In this document: positions 17,122-28,483 of the stretch, in pieces
How the letters are laid out: each line of letters opens with the position of its first letter
How positions within the stretch are numbered: position 1 is the stretch's first letter
Source of the DNA: Psychrobacter sp. 4Bb
GTDB lineage: Bacteria; Pseudomonadota; Gammaproteobacteria; Pseudomonadales; Moraxellaceae
NCBI RefSeq assembly: GCF_002836735.1
Contig: NZ_PJAS01000061.1
Location: 62,001-126,000, forward strand
Reading direction: 5' to 3'
DNA length: 64,000 bases
Program-made: the position numbers and the translations under genes
The notes under the pieces: model-generated
Seen by the model: only the letters and a program-made list of their open reading frames with translations
What the model was told of the DNA's origin: nothing
Databases searched by the model: none

Positions 17122-17147
17122 AGTCAGCTTTAGGCTGGCTTTTTTTT
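17122..17147 (+). terminator. Terminator of cysS
   Basis: AGTCAGC pairs with GGCTGGCT (one G-T pair) around a short loop, followed by eight T. Confidence 0.82.
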
Positions 17148-17222
17148 GCTTACTGAATTAGGTTAAAGCAGCAGCGATATATTTTTTATACTTTCCTTTT
17201 GTAGACTGATGGCTTTGAAAAC

Positions 17223-19208
17223 ATGAATACACTTAAAGACAATCCTATGAACCATCATTGTGCCGTTTTGCGCTCAGATGATAATCATCAAGTAGATGTA
17301 GAGAAAAGTCGTTTTCAAAGCCATGTGCTGCAAGTATTGTTGGGCTTTTTGATTGTCGCTATAAATGTCATCTATTCACCCGCTTATGCAGCAAATAGTG
17401 AAAATGAACAGAGCACGAGCGAGCCGGAAAAACAAACGCCTAGTAAGCCTGATAGTTTTTCTGAATATGCCGCTCAGCAAGTCAATGCGCTTAAAGATGA
17501 AAGTGTTAGTATTTCTGGTATTACTGAAGAGATCTTTGATCCTACTGAACGTAACGCAGTAGAGCAGGCAGGCAGGCTACAAGGGGATACGGCACTGACC
17601 GGAGAATATAGTGAGAGCTACTATATTCTCGATAAACTAAATGCAGGGTTGCCACCGTTATCTGAGCCAGCTAACTTAGAAACACCGCTTGCAGCCTTAG
17701 AGTTTTTTCAATCAGCATTAATGAAACAGCAGTATGATTTGGCCGCTTACGCGCTAAACATGAATTTGATTGATGAAAAAAGTCAACGTAGCCGTGCGCT
17801 TGATCTCACAAAGCGACTGGATTTCTTATTATCTGAAAAAGAGCTCTATGTATTCGACGATATGCCAGATCGTCCCGATGGCTTAATTGAACCACCGCTT
17901 GGTAATAATAGCAGTGTCATGGGTATTGCTAGACGCTCTATTCAGCTTGGCTATGTTGACTATCGCGAGCGCCGTGTTCCTATTTATTTGCAACGAGTAC
18001 GAGTAGGGGATGAAGCCCCTGTCTGGGTATTTTCGGCGCAGACAGTAGGCAATATTGATAATCTCTATGAGCAGTATCATCCAGCCGAGTTCGAGCGTTA
18101 TTTGCCCACTTGGTTAAAGCTAAAGTTTTTTGGAATTGCGCTATGGGAATTCTCAGCGCTGATATTGTTCTTTTTATTAACCATGGGGATGGGTTGGCTA
18201 CTGAGTAAAGGTACTGCAAAAATCATCAATCATTATATCGATGAAGAAAAATACAGCGTGTATGTTGGCAGTACCAATGGCGTCGCCGATTTGGTTAGCA
18301 AGCTAACAGTACCATTAACCTTTACCATCAGTTTTTCACTGGTTTTTACCTTGGTTTCTGGTGGTTTTCCTTATTTAGATGCAGTCGCCTCATCTACTCG
18401 TCCATTGATTTGGATTGGACTGGTATTTAGTACCATGTGGTTAGGCATTCGTATCATTAACTTTTTTGCCAATCGCTATCAAGACATGCAGATTGAAAAT
18501 TTGGCTGCAGAGCATTTCGATAAAGAACGTCGCCGCCGTACTTATGTATCAATATTTCGCCGTGTGTTTATTTTCGCGATGATTTTGGGAAGCTTCTGGA
18601 TAGGTCTTAGTGAATTTGCAAATATGGAAGGCCTTGGCAAAACTTTATTGACTTCAGCGGGTATTGCAGGTGTGGTTATCGGTATTGCGGCACAGCCAAT
18701 ATTAGGGAATATCATCGCTGGTGTACAGGTAGCAGTGACGCAGCCAGTGCGAATCGGCGATAGTGTGATAATGGACGGTAATTTTAGTACGGTTGAAGAC
18801 CTGCGTTACACGTATGCCGTGTTAAAAACATGGGATGAGCGTCGCTTGATCGTGCCAATGCGTGAGCTAATCACTGAACGAGTGGAAAACTGGTCGCATA
18901 CAGAAGTTCATCAGACCTGTCCTGTGTTTTTGTATATTGATTATGGCGCAGATATCGACGCTATCCGAGAGGCATTTATATCGATGGTCAAGGACAATAA
19001 GCTTTGGGATAATAAAACAGAACCCGAAATGTATGTAGTAGATGTGACCGAAAACACTATTCAATTGCGTGGCGCTGTTTCATCAGTAGGGCCTATAGAA
19101 GCATGGACGCTGGCCTGTGAGATACGGGAGCAAATGCTTGGCTACCTGCATGCGCAGCAGAACAAATATCTACCTACAGAGCGTTTTACGTTAACAAAAG
19201 GCGAATAG
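17223..19208 (+). CDS. MscS-family mechanosensitive channel with periplasmic N-terminal domain
   Basis: This 661-residue inner membrane protein probably releases solutes when membrane tension rises under hypo-osmotic shock. A hydrophobic stretch (VLLGFLIVAINVIYSPAYA) looks like a signal peptide and cleavage site at about 45-58. An extracytoplasmic domain of about 230 residues follows. Membrane segments then start near residue 305 (FGIALWEFSALILFFLLTMG), and the pore segment GIAGVVIGIAAQPILGNIIAGV precedes the MscS beta domain (VRIGDSVIMDGNFSTVEDLRYTYAVL, PMRELI). ATG codons at 17223 and 17247 are both possible starts. Confidence 0.92.
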   Translation: MNTLKDNPMNHHCAVLRSDDNHQVDVEKSRFQSHVLQVLLGFLIVAINVIYSPAYAANSENEQSTSEPEKQTPSKPDSFSEYAAQQVNALKDESVSISGITEEIFDPTERNAVEQAGRLQGDTALTGEYSESYYILDKLNAGLPPLSEPANLETPLAALEFFQSALMKQQYDLAAYALNMNLIDEKSQRSRALDLTKRLDFLLSEKELYVFDDMPDRPDGLIEPPLGNNSSVMGIARRSIQLGYVDYRERRVPIYLQRVRVGDEAPVWVFSAQTVGNIDNLYEQYHPAEFERYLPTWLKLKFFGIALWEFSALILFFLLTMGMGWLLSKGTAKIINHYIDEEKYSVYVGSTNGVADLVSKLTVPLTFTISFSLVFTLVSGGFPYLDAVASSTRPLIWIGLVFSTMWLGIRIINFFANRYQDMQIENLAAEHFDKERRRRTYVSIFRRVFIFAMILGSFWIGLSEFANMEGLGKTLLTSAGIAGVVIGIAAQPILGNIIAGVQVAVTQPVRIGDSVIMDGNFSTVEDLRYTYAVLKTWDERRLIVPMRELITERVENWSHTEVHQTCPVFLYIDYGADIDAIREAFISMVKDNKLWDNKTEPEMYVVDVTENTIQLRGAVSSVGPIEAWTLACEIREQMLGYLHAQQNKYLPTERFTLTKGE

Positions 19209-19353
19209 GATTCAGGAGTAACAATGGGCTTTGCGAGCTTGATTAGCTTTAAAAGCGAGTTATTAATGGTTTGAAGCATGATTGTCATCGATAAAGACGC
19301 ACTTGTGTAAAATAATCTGACAAATATAGTGTGTCAGCGAGGCGCTTATTTGT

Positions 19354-19359
19354 TATAAT
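19354..19359 (+). promoter_or_regulatory. Candidate promoter -10 box of guaB
   Basis: TATAAT is preceded by TGT, giving an extended -10. GTGTCA, 17 bases further upstream, is a weak -35. It lies about 125 bp before the guaB start. Confidence 0.5.
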
Positions 19360-19467
19360 GTGGCGTTATTTTTATAGGATAACTGAGTGGTTGGCGATGA
19401 GTCGGCACTGTGCATACAGATGCAATGATTGATACGCTTAACCCTGAGCTCCTACCCATCAAAATAA

Positions 19468-20958
<1,491 letters not shown>

Positions 20959-21045
20959 ATCGTTCCGTGAAATACTTCTCTTTTATAGTTTTAAAATGTA
21001 TTGATGTTAGCTGAGACGTAAGGCTGCAGCGAGCTTAAGATACAA

Positions 21046-21084
21046 ACAGCCAACAATGCTATGTTATTGTTGGCTGTTTTTTTT
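21046..21084 (+). terminator. Terminator of guaB
   Basis: The 12-bp stem ACAGCCAACAAT pairs with ATTGTTGGCTGT around an 8-base loop, followed by eight T. Confidence 0.92.
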
Positions 21085-21170
21085 GTAAAATACAGAAACA
21101 GATTATTACAACAATAGTATTGCCTGCGTATACGTTTGGCCTTTTATTTTTTTGACTTGAGGAACACATA

Positions 21171-22538
21171 ATGAGCTATTTTGGCACTGATGGAATTCGC
21201 GGAAAATTTGGTGAATTACCAATTACACCAGACTTTATTTTAAAACTAGGCTATGTCACTGGGCTTGTCCTCATAGAAAAAAATGAAAATCCTACGCGTA
21301 AGCCAAGTGTGGTGATTGGTAAAGATACGCGTCTGTCAGGCTATGTGATAGAGGGAGCATTACAAGCAGGTTTTAATGCGGCTGGTGTTGATGTTTATAT
21401 GCTTGGTCCATTGCCGACTCCAGCGATTGCGCATTTGACCCGTAGTTTCAATGCAGATGCTGGCGTGGTTATCTCAGCCTCGCACAACCCTTATTACGAT
21501 AATGGTATCAAGTTTTTCTCAGGTGACGGCAAAAAACTTACTGATGAGATGCAAACTGCAATCAATAATAAATTGACGGCAATTATGAACGACGTTGGTA
21601 ATGACGTTGCTATGATGCCTATTCTTGATCCTGCAAATTTAGGTAAGAACAATCGTATTAATGATGCAAAAGGTCGCTATATTGAGTTTTGCAAAGGCAG
21701 CTTCCCTTATCAATATGACCTCAGTCATCTGACGGTAGTAGTGGATTGTGCCAATGGCGCAGGCTATAGCGTAGCACCTAGAGTGATGCGCGAGTTGGGG
21801 GCCAACGTGATTGCCATCAATAATACGCCAGACGGCATCAATATCAATGCTGAATGTGGTTCTACCCATCCTGAGAGCTTACAGAAGGCTGTGCTTGAGC
21901 ATGACGCAGATGTTGGTATTGCGCTAGATGGTGATGGTGACCGTATCGTAATGGTTGATGAGACGGGTAAGCTAGTCGACGGCGATGGGATCTTATATGT
22001 GCTTGCTACCCAAGGTAAAACCAAAGCTGAAGGTGTTGTCGGCACACTCATGAGTAATATGGGATTAGAGCTGGCGCTAAAAGATGCAGACATTAAATTT
22101 ACTCGCGCAAAGGTGGGTGATCGCTATGTGATGCAGGACTTAGAGGCCAATGGTTGGATATTGGGCGGTGAGCCATCTGGTCATATTCTCTGCTTGGACA
22201 AAAGTCGCACAGGGGACGCTATCATTGCTGGCTTGCAAGTACTGGCAGTCATGCAAGCCAGAGAGCGTGCGTTAAGTGAGCTTGTTGAAGGTTTTGAAGT
22301 GTTGCCGCAAAAGCTAGTCAATGTACGTTTGTCTCAAATGCAAGATCCATTCAAACATGAGGAGTTGGTTGCTGCTTTTGATAAAGCACAGGCAACGCTA
22401 GAGGGTCGTGGTCGTCTGTTGATACGTCAGTCAGGTACAGAGCCTATGATTCGCGTGATGGTAGAATCAGATGATGAAATAGAATGTGATGTAATGGCTA
22501 ATGACTTAGCTGATCTTATAAAATCGGTACTAGGCTAA
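21171..22538 (+). CDS. glmM: Phosphoglucosamine mutase
   Basis: GlmM interconverts glucosamine 6- and 1-phosphate on the way to UDP-GlcNAc for peptidoglycan and lipopolysaccharide. The protein starts [20 protein letters not shown], carries the phosphorylated serine in [16 protein letters not shown] (S104), the metal-binding loop [13 protein letters not shown], the sugar-binding GGEPSGHI and the phosphate-binding [14 protein letters not shown]. These are all family hallmarks. The length of 455 is typical. GAGGAA lies before the ATG. pdxH follows 84 bp later and may share the transcript. Confidence 0.98.
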   Translation: MSYFGTDGIRGKFGELPITPDFILKLGYVTGLVLIEKNENPTRKPSVVIGKDTRLSGYVIEGALQAGFNAAGVDVYMLGPLPTPAIAHLTRSFNADAGVVISASHNPYYDNGIKFFSGDGKKLTDEMQTAINNKLTAIMNDVGNDVAMMPILDPANLGKNNRINDAKGRYIEFCKGSFPYQYDLSHLTVVVDCANGAGYSVAPRVMRELGANVIAINNTPDGININAECGSTHPESLQKAVLEHDADVGIALDGDGDRIVMVDETGKLVDGDGILYVLATQGKTKAEGVVGTLMSNMGLELALKDADIKFTRAKVGDRYVMQDLEANGWILGGEPSGHILCLDKSRTGDAIIAGLQVLAVMQARERALSELVEGFEVLPQKLVNVRLSQMQDPFKHEELVAAFDKAQATLEGRGRLLIRQSGTEPMIRVMVESDDEIECDVMANDLADLIKSVLG

Positions 22539-22622
22539 TAGTATTTGAGGCAATAAGTGGCATTCAAGATAATGAATGGTATTTAAGACAACAACATTAT
22601 AGTTTTCAAATAAGGAGTTGCC

Positions 22623-23300
22623 ATGAGCATGGACTTTACCGACCAACGCCTCTCATACGAGAAAGGCGAGCTTGACCAACAGTCAGTACCAACGTCACCA
22701 TTTGAGCTCTTTAAAGCTTGGATGAATGAAGCGTTAGCACAAAAGGTGCAAGAGCCTTATGCAATGAGTTTGGCAACATGTGGCGCAGACAATAAGCCTA
22801 GCGTCCGTATTGTGTTACTACGCGAGATTACTGAGACAGGTATTGTTTTCTATACCAATTATGAAAGCGCAAAAGGGCAGGATATAGCAGAAAATCCTAA
22901 TGCCGAAGCGTTATTCTTTTGGCATGAGCTGGAGCGCCAAGTTCGTATCAGCGGTAGTATTGCTAAAATAGCTGCTGATAAATCGGCTGCTTATTTCCAA
23001 AAGCGTCCCCATGATAGTCAAGTAGGTGCTTGGGTTAGTCAACCGCAAAGTGGTGAAGTGGCCAATCGTGAAGTCATGGAGCAAACGTTTGAACAGCTTC
23101 AAGCGGCACATCCTGATAATACTGCCGTACCAACGCCAGAGTTTTGGGGTGGGTATGAAATTACGATTGAACAAATCGAGTTTTGGCAAGGTCGCGCCAA
23201 TCGGATGCATGACCGAATTGTGTATGCGCAGAGTAGCGGCGACGACAGTGAAGTCAGTGAAGGCAATACAAGCTGGACAACCAAACGTTTATTACCATAG
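22623..23300 (+). CDS. pdxH: Pyridoxamine 5'-phosphate oxidase
   Basis: This FMN enzyme makes pyridoxal 5'-phosphate from the pyridoxine or pyridoxamine phosphate forms. Visible blocks are PYAMSLATCGADNKPSVRIVLLRE (FMN site), GIVFYTNYESAKGQDI, ALFFWHELERQVRISGS, RPHDSQVGAWVSQPQS, and the C-terminal EFWQGRANRMHDRIVY with the substrate-binding R-x-H. It ends TTKRLLP in place of the usual RLAP. The length of 225 is near the 218 of E. coli. AAGGAG precedes the start. Confidence 0.97.
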   Translation: MSMDFTDQRLSYEKGELDQQSVPTSPFELFKAWMNEALAQKVQEPYAMSLATCGADNKPSVRIVLLREITETGIVFYTNYESAKGQDIAENPNAEALFFWHELERQVRISGSIAKIAADKSAAYFQKRPHDSQVGAWVSQPQSGEVANREVMEQTFEQLQAAHPDNTAVPTPEFWGGYEITIEQIEFWQGRANRMHDRIVYAQSSGDDSEVSEGNTSWTTKRLLP

Positions 23301-23335
23301 TTGCTGTAGTTTGAAGCTATAGATTATAGAAAACT

Positions 23336-23386
23336 AAAAAAGCCACTCTAAATCCAATTTCTTTGGTATCTAGAGTGGCTTTTTTA
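23336..23386. terminator. Bidirectional terminator between pdxH and the efflux genes
   Basis: AAGCCACTCTA pairs with TAGAGTGGCTT, with A and T runs on either side. The genes are convergent here. Confidence 0.9.
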
Positions 23387-23442
23387 CGTTGACTATTTAC
23401 CTTGTTTGGCATTATTTTTTATTCAACCTTTCATTCAACCTT

Positions 23443-24705
23443 TCATTTAATATTGGTATCGACATCCACTGAGACTGACATGCCAGGACGTAAGCGTGCC
23501 AGTTCAGGCTGGTTTTGGTCTAAGTCAATGCGTACAGGAATACGTTGAGCAATTTTTATGTAGTTACCTGTCGCAGGGTTGGCAGCAGCAGCACTAAACT
23601 CGCTACCAGTCGCTGGCGAGATATTACTCACGTGACCCGTAAATTTGGCACCGCCAAGCGCATCAACGTGAATGGTCGCAGGCTCGCCGATTGCCATATT
23701 GGCTATTTGAGTTTCCTTAAAGTTTGCAATAATCCAAATGCCCTTTGGCACGATATACATGAGCTGCGTACCAGCGCTGACGTATTGACCTTCTTTGACA
23801 CTGACTTGGCTTAGCTGGCCAGATTCAGGCGCAGTGATGATAGTATTGTCTAGATTGATTTGCGCTTGCTTGACACCTGCCTCAGCATTTTTAATATTTG
23901 CGTCCAGCGATGAGCGACTACCGCTAGTCTTTTCACGGTTTTCTTGAGCGGCCTGTAAATTAGCCTCTGCTTGCTGTACCCCTGCTTGTGCTTGAGCCAA
24001 TTGCGCCTTGATGTGAGCAACTTCTGCTTTCGATACCGCACCAATAGCATCTAAACCTTGATAACGGTTGACATCTTCACGCGCGCTTTCTACATTGATT
24101 TTGGCACTATACAAATCAGCTCTACGTGCTTCAATTTGCGCTTGGCTGGTTTGTGTATCCTGGTCATTGGTAGAACGGTTAGTAAGGGCTACCTCGGTAT
24201 TTGCTTGGGCTTGGTCGAGCTGCTGCTGAAAGGTTCGATCATCTATCTTTATGAGTAAGTCGCCAGCTTTTACGTTGGCGAAGTCTTGCACGGCTACCTT
24301 GGTGACATAGCCAGAAACTTGCGGGCTAATAATAGTCGTCTGACCTTTGACAAAAGCATTATTGGTTTGCTGTACCGTTGGGGTGAACGGTGGAAGCTTC
24401 CATGCATACAAAATCAATGCCACGCCAATGACAATCAATAAAATTAATGAGCCTAAATTTAGATAGGATTTTTTCTTGGGCGACCAACCAGTAGTATCGG
24501 GTATTGGCTCTTTTGGTGGCATTGGTGTTTCATTGTTGTCTGAACTTTTTTCTACATCACCTTCTGCTGTCTTAGTTGCTGATGGCGAAGAAGTTGCAGC
24601 AGACTCTTCTTTACTTATATCGGACGCTATAGGTGTGTCTGTTGCTGGAGCGCCAGTGGACGTCTGAGGTGTTTGATTAAGCTCATTTGGTTTTTCTTGG
24701 CTCAT
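23443..24705 (-). CDS. emrA: EmrA-like membrane fusion protein of a drug efflux pump
   Basis: This periplasmic adaptor of the HlyD/EmrA family links the inner membrane transporter to an outer membrane channel. A polar N-terminus of about 78 residues rich in T, S, P and E is followed by one membrane helix (LNLGSLILLIVIGVALILYAW). A first lipoyl half (NAFVKGQTTIISPQVSGYV), a long alpha-helical hairpin (about 165-275, many A, Q, E) and the second half (DNTIITAPESGQLSQVSVKEGQYVSAG) come next. The gene is 85 bp downstream of its EmrB-like partner, in one operon. The cytoplasmic extension is longer than in E. coli EmrA. TAGGAG lies before the start. Confidence 0.92.
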   Translation of the reverse strand: MSQEKPNELNQTPQTSTGAPATDTPIASDISKEESAATSSPSATKTAEGDVEKSSDNNETPMPPKEPIPDTTGWSPKKKSYLNLGSLILLIVIGVALILYAWKLPPFTPTVQQTNNAFVKGQTTIISPQVSGYVTKVAVQDFANVKAGDLLIKIDDRTFQQQLDQAQANTEVALTNRSTNDQDTQTSQAQIEARRADLYSAKINVESAREDVNRYQGLDAIGAVSKAEVAHIKAQLAQAQAGVQQAEANLQAAQENREKTSGSRSSLDANIKNAEAGVKQAQINLDNTIITAPESGQLSQVSVKEGQYVSAGTQLMYIVPKGIWIIANFKETQIANMAIGEPATIHVDALGGAKFTGHVSNISPATGSEFSAAAANPATGNYIKIAQRIPVRIDLDQNQPELARLRPGMSVSVDVDTNIK

Positions 24706-24790
24706 GACGTGCTCCTAAATTTTCAATAAATATTAAAATAGACTGGCTATAAATGAATGGGGTGAAACATTATTAATAGAATAAGCTGAG

Positions 24791-26479
24791 TTATTTTGAC
24801 TCACGCATTTTTGCAATAACGGCAAGCTCTTTAGCAAGTGGATTGCGCTTGTGGTAACGGTTATAAAAATAATTGATCAATAAAATGGCTGTAACGAAAG
24901 TAGCAAAACTGGCCATCAAAAAGAACAGATCACTATAAGCGGAGACAGTTGCTTGGCGCTGAATGCCTTGCAGTACTTGGCTAACTGCACTGATATTTGC
25001 TTGGGCTGCGTCAGTGGTCTGATTCGACAGCATGTTACGAGTGCCTGCCACCTGAGCGCTAAATGCAGGATCGCCCAAATTCAATGAGCTGACCATATCT
25101 GCATAATGCATTTGTGTACGAATGGTCGTAAATGCCTGAATGGCTGCCGCACCTGCCAGTCCGCCAACTGTTTGGGAGATGCCAAAAATCACTGAAAAAC
25201 TAATAATATACGCAGGGCCACTGCCAATAGCCCGCAAAAACCCTTCAAAAACCAAAGGCCCCATGAAATAGACTGCAGCAAAGGCAATCAAAAACTGGCT
25301 AAGATAAAACATATAGGGCGCTGAATTAATAGACACACCAACATCCATCCAAGACCCTAAGGCAATCAATGCCACTGCAAAAATAACAGGTCGGCGCAAA
25401 TCCATCGCATTGGTACTAAAAATACTAATAATCAAAGCCAGTGCACTGGCGGCTATAATAACAGCATAAAAAGTAACCAGCTGATCGTTACCGTAGCCGA
25501 GGTTAGCGAGCAATCCTGCCGCTCCGACATTTTGCTCAGATAGCAAAATCCGCATGACAGCGCCAGTCACCATAAAGGCAATAATATTGCGGCTACGCAT
25601 CCAGCGCACTTGTAGCATCGGATTTTTGCGATGCGTCTCAATCCATAACGCGATGCTAATCCCGACGATAGCAATCATCAGTGGATAGACGAGCCAAGGT
25701 GTTGTCCACCATAAAATTCGACCCTGTACCAAAACGACAGCCAATGCAGCCAGACCACTGGCGAAAAAACCAAAGCTTACAAAATCCAATTTCTCAAATA
25801 CTTTTTCTGTATTCCCTGGTGGTAGCTCTAATATATTAATCAGCCCAAAACAAATCAGCGCCAGACCAAATTGAAATAAAAATAAGTTTTCAAGCTGACC
25901 GTCGATGGCGAGGTAGGGCGAGATGACACGTGATAATGGAATACCAAACTGTACCAAACCAAAACCCAATATGAGACCACTAGTACGTTTGACGGTTGGC
26001 ATACCCTGAAGACAATAAAACAAGCCCAATACGGTCATACCACTTGCCACCATACCACTAAGTCCCCTAGCGACAATCTCTAAATAATAGGGCTCAATGC
26101 TAATATTAGGTGTGTCTAACAAGTGGCTGCTGATCAGCCACTGTAGACTGGTGGCGGCTAACAAAAAGAACAGAGTGATTTTACTAAACAGTGACATACC
26201 AAATTGTTGGCGAATTTTGTACAGCAGAACGGTGATACAGGCATTGGTCATATTATAACTGACCGATATCCAACCACCTTCAGCTGGCGTTAAGCCTAGC
26301 TGACCCTGAATTTGCGTCAGGTTGGCGACAAGTAGACCATTTTGGAAGCTGGCAGTGAGACCAACGAAAATCCCAATAAGCAAATAAAATACTTTACGGC
26401 GTGCCGGATGGTCAGGATTGGCTGGAGATCCCACCATTATTGGCTGTTCGTGGGGCTTAAACTGGTATTCGTTACTCAT
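24791..26479 (-). CDS. emrB: EmrB/QacA-type (DHA2) multidrug transporter
   Basis: This 562-residue proton-driven drug exporter of the major facilitator superfamily has about 14 membrane segments. The first is FYLLIGIFVGLTASFQNGLL. LTPAEGGWISVSYNMT replaces the family's usual WVxTSYxxA. A conserved-looking SxxxGxxLSxVISP stretch (GFGLVQFGIPLSRVISP) lies in the middle, and the last segment is FFLMASFATFVTAILLINYF. It is transcribed together with the adaptor gene. The motifs are diverged from E. coli EmrB, so the substrate range is unknown. No regulator gene is adjacent. Confidence 0.88.
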   Translation of the reverse strand: MSNEYQFKPHEQPIMVGSPANPDHPARRKVFYLLIGIFVGLTASFQNGLLVANLTQIQGQLGLTPAEGGWISVSYNMTNACITVLLYKIRQQFGMSLFSKITLFFLLAATSLQWLISSHLLDTPNISIEPYYLEIVARGLSGMVASGMTVLGLFYCLQGMPTVKRTSGLILGFGLVQFGIPLSRVISPYLAIDGQLENLFLFQFGLALICFGLINILELPPGNTEKVFEKLDFVSFGFFASGLAALAVVLVQGRILWWTTPWLVYPLMIAIVGISIALWIETHRKNPMLQVRWMRSRNIIAFMVTGAVMRILLSEQNVGAAGLLANLGYGNDQLVTFYAVIIAASALALIISIFSTNAMDLRRPVIFAVALIALGSWMDVGVSINSAPYMFYLSQFLIAFAAVYFMGPLVFEGFLRAIGSGPAYIISFSVIFGISQTVGGLAGAAAIQAFTTIRTQMHYADMVSSLNLGDPAFSAQVAGTRNMLSNQTTDAAQANISAVSQVLQGIQRQATVSAYSDLFFLMASFATFVTAILLINYFYNRYHKRNPLAKELAVIAKMRESK

Positions 26480-26783
26480 GGGCGTACCACAATCTGTATA
26501 AGGAAATAGAGTGATATAGGACAGATGCCAGACGGGGAGTCAGGTCAGTGTAATTGGTATTTATAGCGTGAAAAGCCAGTCAACTCACTGATGGTATCTG
26601 AAAGATAACCCAAAAAATTCAGAAAGGATTTTATCATAACTTTTATCGTGCTTTTGTCATCGACACGTAATTCATGGATGGTGCTGAGCAATTTGTTTGG
26701 TTGCTCTATAGCTTAATGCTCTCATATGACATTGATGACTATAATTCGATGGTTACTCATGCAATCATAAAATAAAGCACGCA
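26480..26783. other. Upstream region of the efflux operon
   Basis: No gene is visible. This stretch should contain the emrB promoter, but I see no clear operator or promoter consensus. Confidence 0.4.
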
Positions 26784-26811
26784 TAAAAAACAGCTCTATA
26801 CAGAGCTGTTT
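26784..26811 (-). terminator. Terminator of the GST gene
   Basis: AAACAGCTCT pairs with AGAGCTGTTT around a 4-base loop. The reverse-strand continuation is TTT-rich. Confidence 0.82.
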
Positions 26812-26851
26812 GTGTGTATCGGAAAATTGGTCTGTCAGTTATGATGCAATG

Positions 26852-27481
26852 CTAAACGGATTGGTCGTACTTAGCCTCTAGCTGCATAGCGCGCTGATAG
26901 CTATCGAGACTGGCAAGCGCTTCAGCATACTGCCTGATATTCGAGTAAGCGTCGAGTTTTTGACGCTTAGCGAGAATGATTAAGTCAAATGACAACATAA
27001 AGTCAGCACCACTTAGCTTATCACCCACAATGAACGACTTACCTTTAACCGAAGCATCCAGATATTCAAACAATCTGGTTTTTTCTGTATCGATATAGCC
27101 ACTCAAAAACTCATTGTCATTGATGCCTGCTTTATTAGTAAATAGCTCAAGCATTAATGGCAACATCAGCGAGCTTTCTGCAAAGTCAATCCACTGTAGA
27201 TAATACCCATAGTCCGAGCTGTCTGTCGCAGGACGTAGACGCTCGGGCGCAAATCGCTCAATCAGTAACTCAGTAATGGCCCCTGATTCAGCATAAATTT
27301 GGCCGTCCATCTCGATAACTGGAGATTTACCGAGTGGGTGAACTGCCTTCAGGGAATCTGGTGCCAAATGAGTCTTGGTATCGCGCTGATGGCTGACTAC
27401 TTCATAAGGAACGCCTAGCTCTTCCAAGAGCCATAGCGTACGTAATGAACGTGATTGATTGAGATGATGTAAGCGAATCAT
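26852..27481 (-). CDS. Glutathione S-transferase family protein
   Basis: Cytosolic GST fold: the N-terminal thioredoxin-like domain MIRLHHLNQSRSLRTLWLLEELGVPYEVV continues with HPLGKSPVIEMDGQIYAESGAITELLIERF. The cis-proline and the ESGAI glutathione site are visible. The helical C-terminal domain includes KSFIVGDKLSGADFMLSFDL, with the N-capping box. S10 or N8 near the N-terminus is the likely thiol-activating residue. The gene lies 30 bp downstream of a DJ-1/PfpI gene in the same direction and opens an electrophile-detoxification cluster, so conjugation of reactive carbonyls is a reasonable role. TAAGGTCG precedes the ATG. Confidence 0.93.
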   Translation of the reverse strand: MIRLHHLNQSRSLRTLWLLEELGVPYEVVSHQRDTKTHLAPDSLKAVHPLGKSPVIEMDGQIYAESGAITELLIERFAPERLRPATDSSDYGYYLQWIDFAESSLMLPLMLELFTNKAGINDNEFLSGYIDTEKTRLFEYLDASVKGKSFIVGDKLSGADFMLSFDLIILAKRQKLDAYSNIRQYAEALASLDSYQRAMQLEAKYDQSV

Positions 27482-27511
27482 GGTATCGACCTTATTGCGT
27501 AGTGAATTTGA

Positions 27512-28189
27512 CTAACCTTTGAGCTTGTTGATCAAACGCTTAGCCGCTTCTTCTGATGAGGCTGGGTTTTGACCTGTGATCAATAAACCATCTTCGACCA
27601 CAAACTCTTCCCAATCAGCGGCTTTTTCATAGTTACCACCGTTGGCTTTCAAGACATCTTCTACTAAGAAAGGCACCACGTCTGTTAAGCCAGCCGCTTC
27701 TTCTTCTGAGTTGGTAAAGCCAGTAACGGTTTTACCTTTTACTAAGTACTCGCCATCAACTTTGACGCTTTTAAGCGCGCCAGGTGCATGACAAACAAAG
27801 GCAACAGGCTTGTCTTGCTTGACGAAACTCTCGATCAATTCGATAGAGTGCTTATCTACTGCCAAGTCCCACAATGGACCGTGACCACCTGGATAAAAGA
27901 CTGAATCAAAATCTTCTACTTTCATGTCAGCAAGTTTTTTGGTATTGGCCAAGTGCTCTTGCGCATCTTTGTCGTCTTTAAAACGTTTGGTATCTTTGGT
28001 TTGCGTGTCTTCAGTATCACTACTAGGATCTAGTGGTGGCTGACCGCCAGCAGGAGAAGCTAAAGTGACATTAGCACCCGCATCGAGAAACGCGTAGTAA
28101 GGAGCTGCAAATTCTTCTAGCCAAAATCCTGTTTTCTTACCAGTATCGCCTAGACGGTCGTGTGAGGTTAGTACCATTAAAATATTCAT
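27512..28189 (-). CDS. DJ-1/PfpI family protein, Hsp31/glyoxalase III-like
   Basis: Class I glutamine-amidotransferase-like fold. MNILMVLTSHDRLGDTGKKTGFWLEEFAAPYYAF carries the conserved Glu of the family. FDSVFYPGGHGPLWDL precedes the nucleophilic elbow AFVCHAPGAL with its Cys, followed by His. Such proteins act as glutathione-independent glyoxalases, protein deglycases or chaperones; methylglyoxal removal fits the neighbouring genes. The residues around 55-85 (DTEDTQTKDTKRFKDDKDAQ) form a charged insert. AAGGAT lies before the ATG. Three 15-bp tandem repeats sit about 100 bp upstream. Confidence 0.92.
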   Translation of the reverse strand: MNILMVLTSHDRLGDTGKKTGFWLEEFAAPYYAFLDAGANVTLASPAGGQPPLDPSSDTEDTQTKDTKRFKDDKDAQEHLANTKKLADMKVEDFDSVFYPGGHGPLWDLAVDKHSIELIESFVKQDKPVAFVCHAPGALKSVKVDGEYLVKGKTVTGFTNSEEEAAGLTDVVPFLVEDVLKANGGNYEKAADWEEFVVEDGLLITGQNPASSEEAAKRLINKLKG

Positions 28190-28290
28190 AATTATCCTTA
28201 TTTATTGTTTATATGTGAGTAAAGCAAATTATTAACATCCACATTTTCATTGATAGAAGATTCATTCAAATGGCGAGCCAGATGACCAAA

Positions 28291-28335
28291 ACGTTATCAG
28301 TATAAACGTTATCAGTATAAACGTTATCAGTATAA
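28291..28335. repeat. Three perfect 15-bp tandem repeats
   Basis: ACGTTATCAGTATAA occurs three times in a row at 28291, 28306 and 28321. They lie between the divergent-side upstream region of the DJ-1 gene and the stop of the CurA-like gene. They could be repeated binding sites or a slippage tract. Confidence 0.85.
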
Positions 28336-28483
28336 GTGGTGACCGCTAATATTATTCCTGCTTCAAACGTAACTTTCAGTAGTGATCTTAGCAAGTTGTG
28401 TTGTTAAGTGGTTATTAACAAAAATCGCTACCTATCGCTTGTTGTTTAACAAGAGCTACTTAACAAGACTTACCTAACATCAA

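Noticed and set aside
28291..28335. Three tandem repeats as a CRISPR array
   Set aside because: Units are 15 bp and directly adjacent with no spacers.
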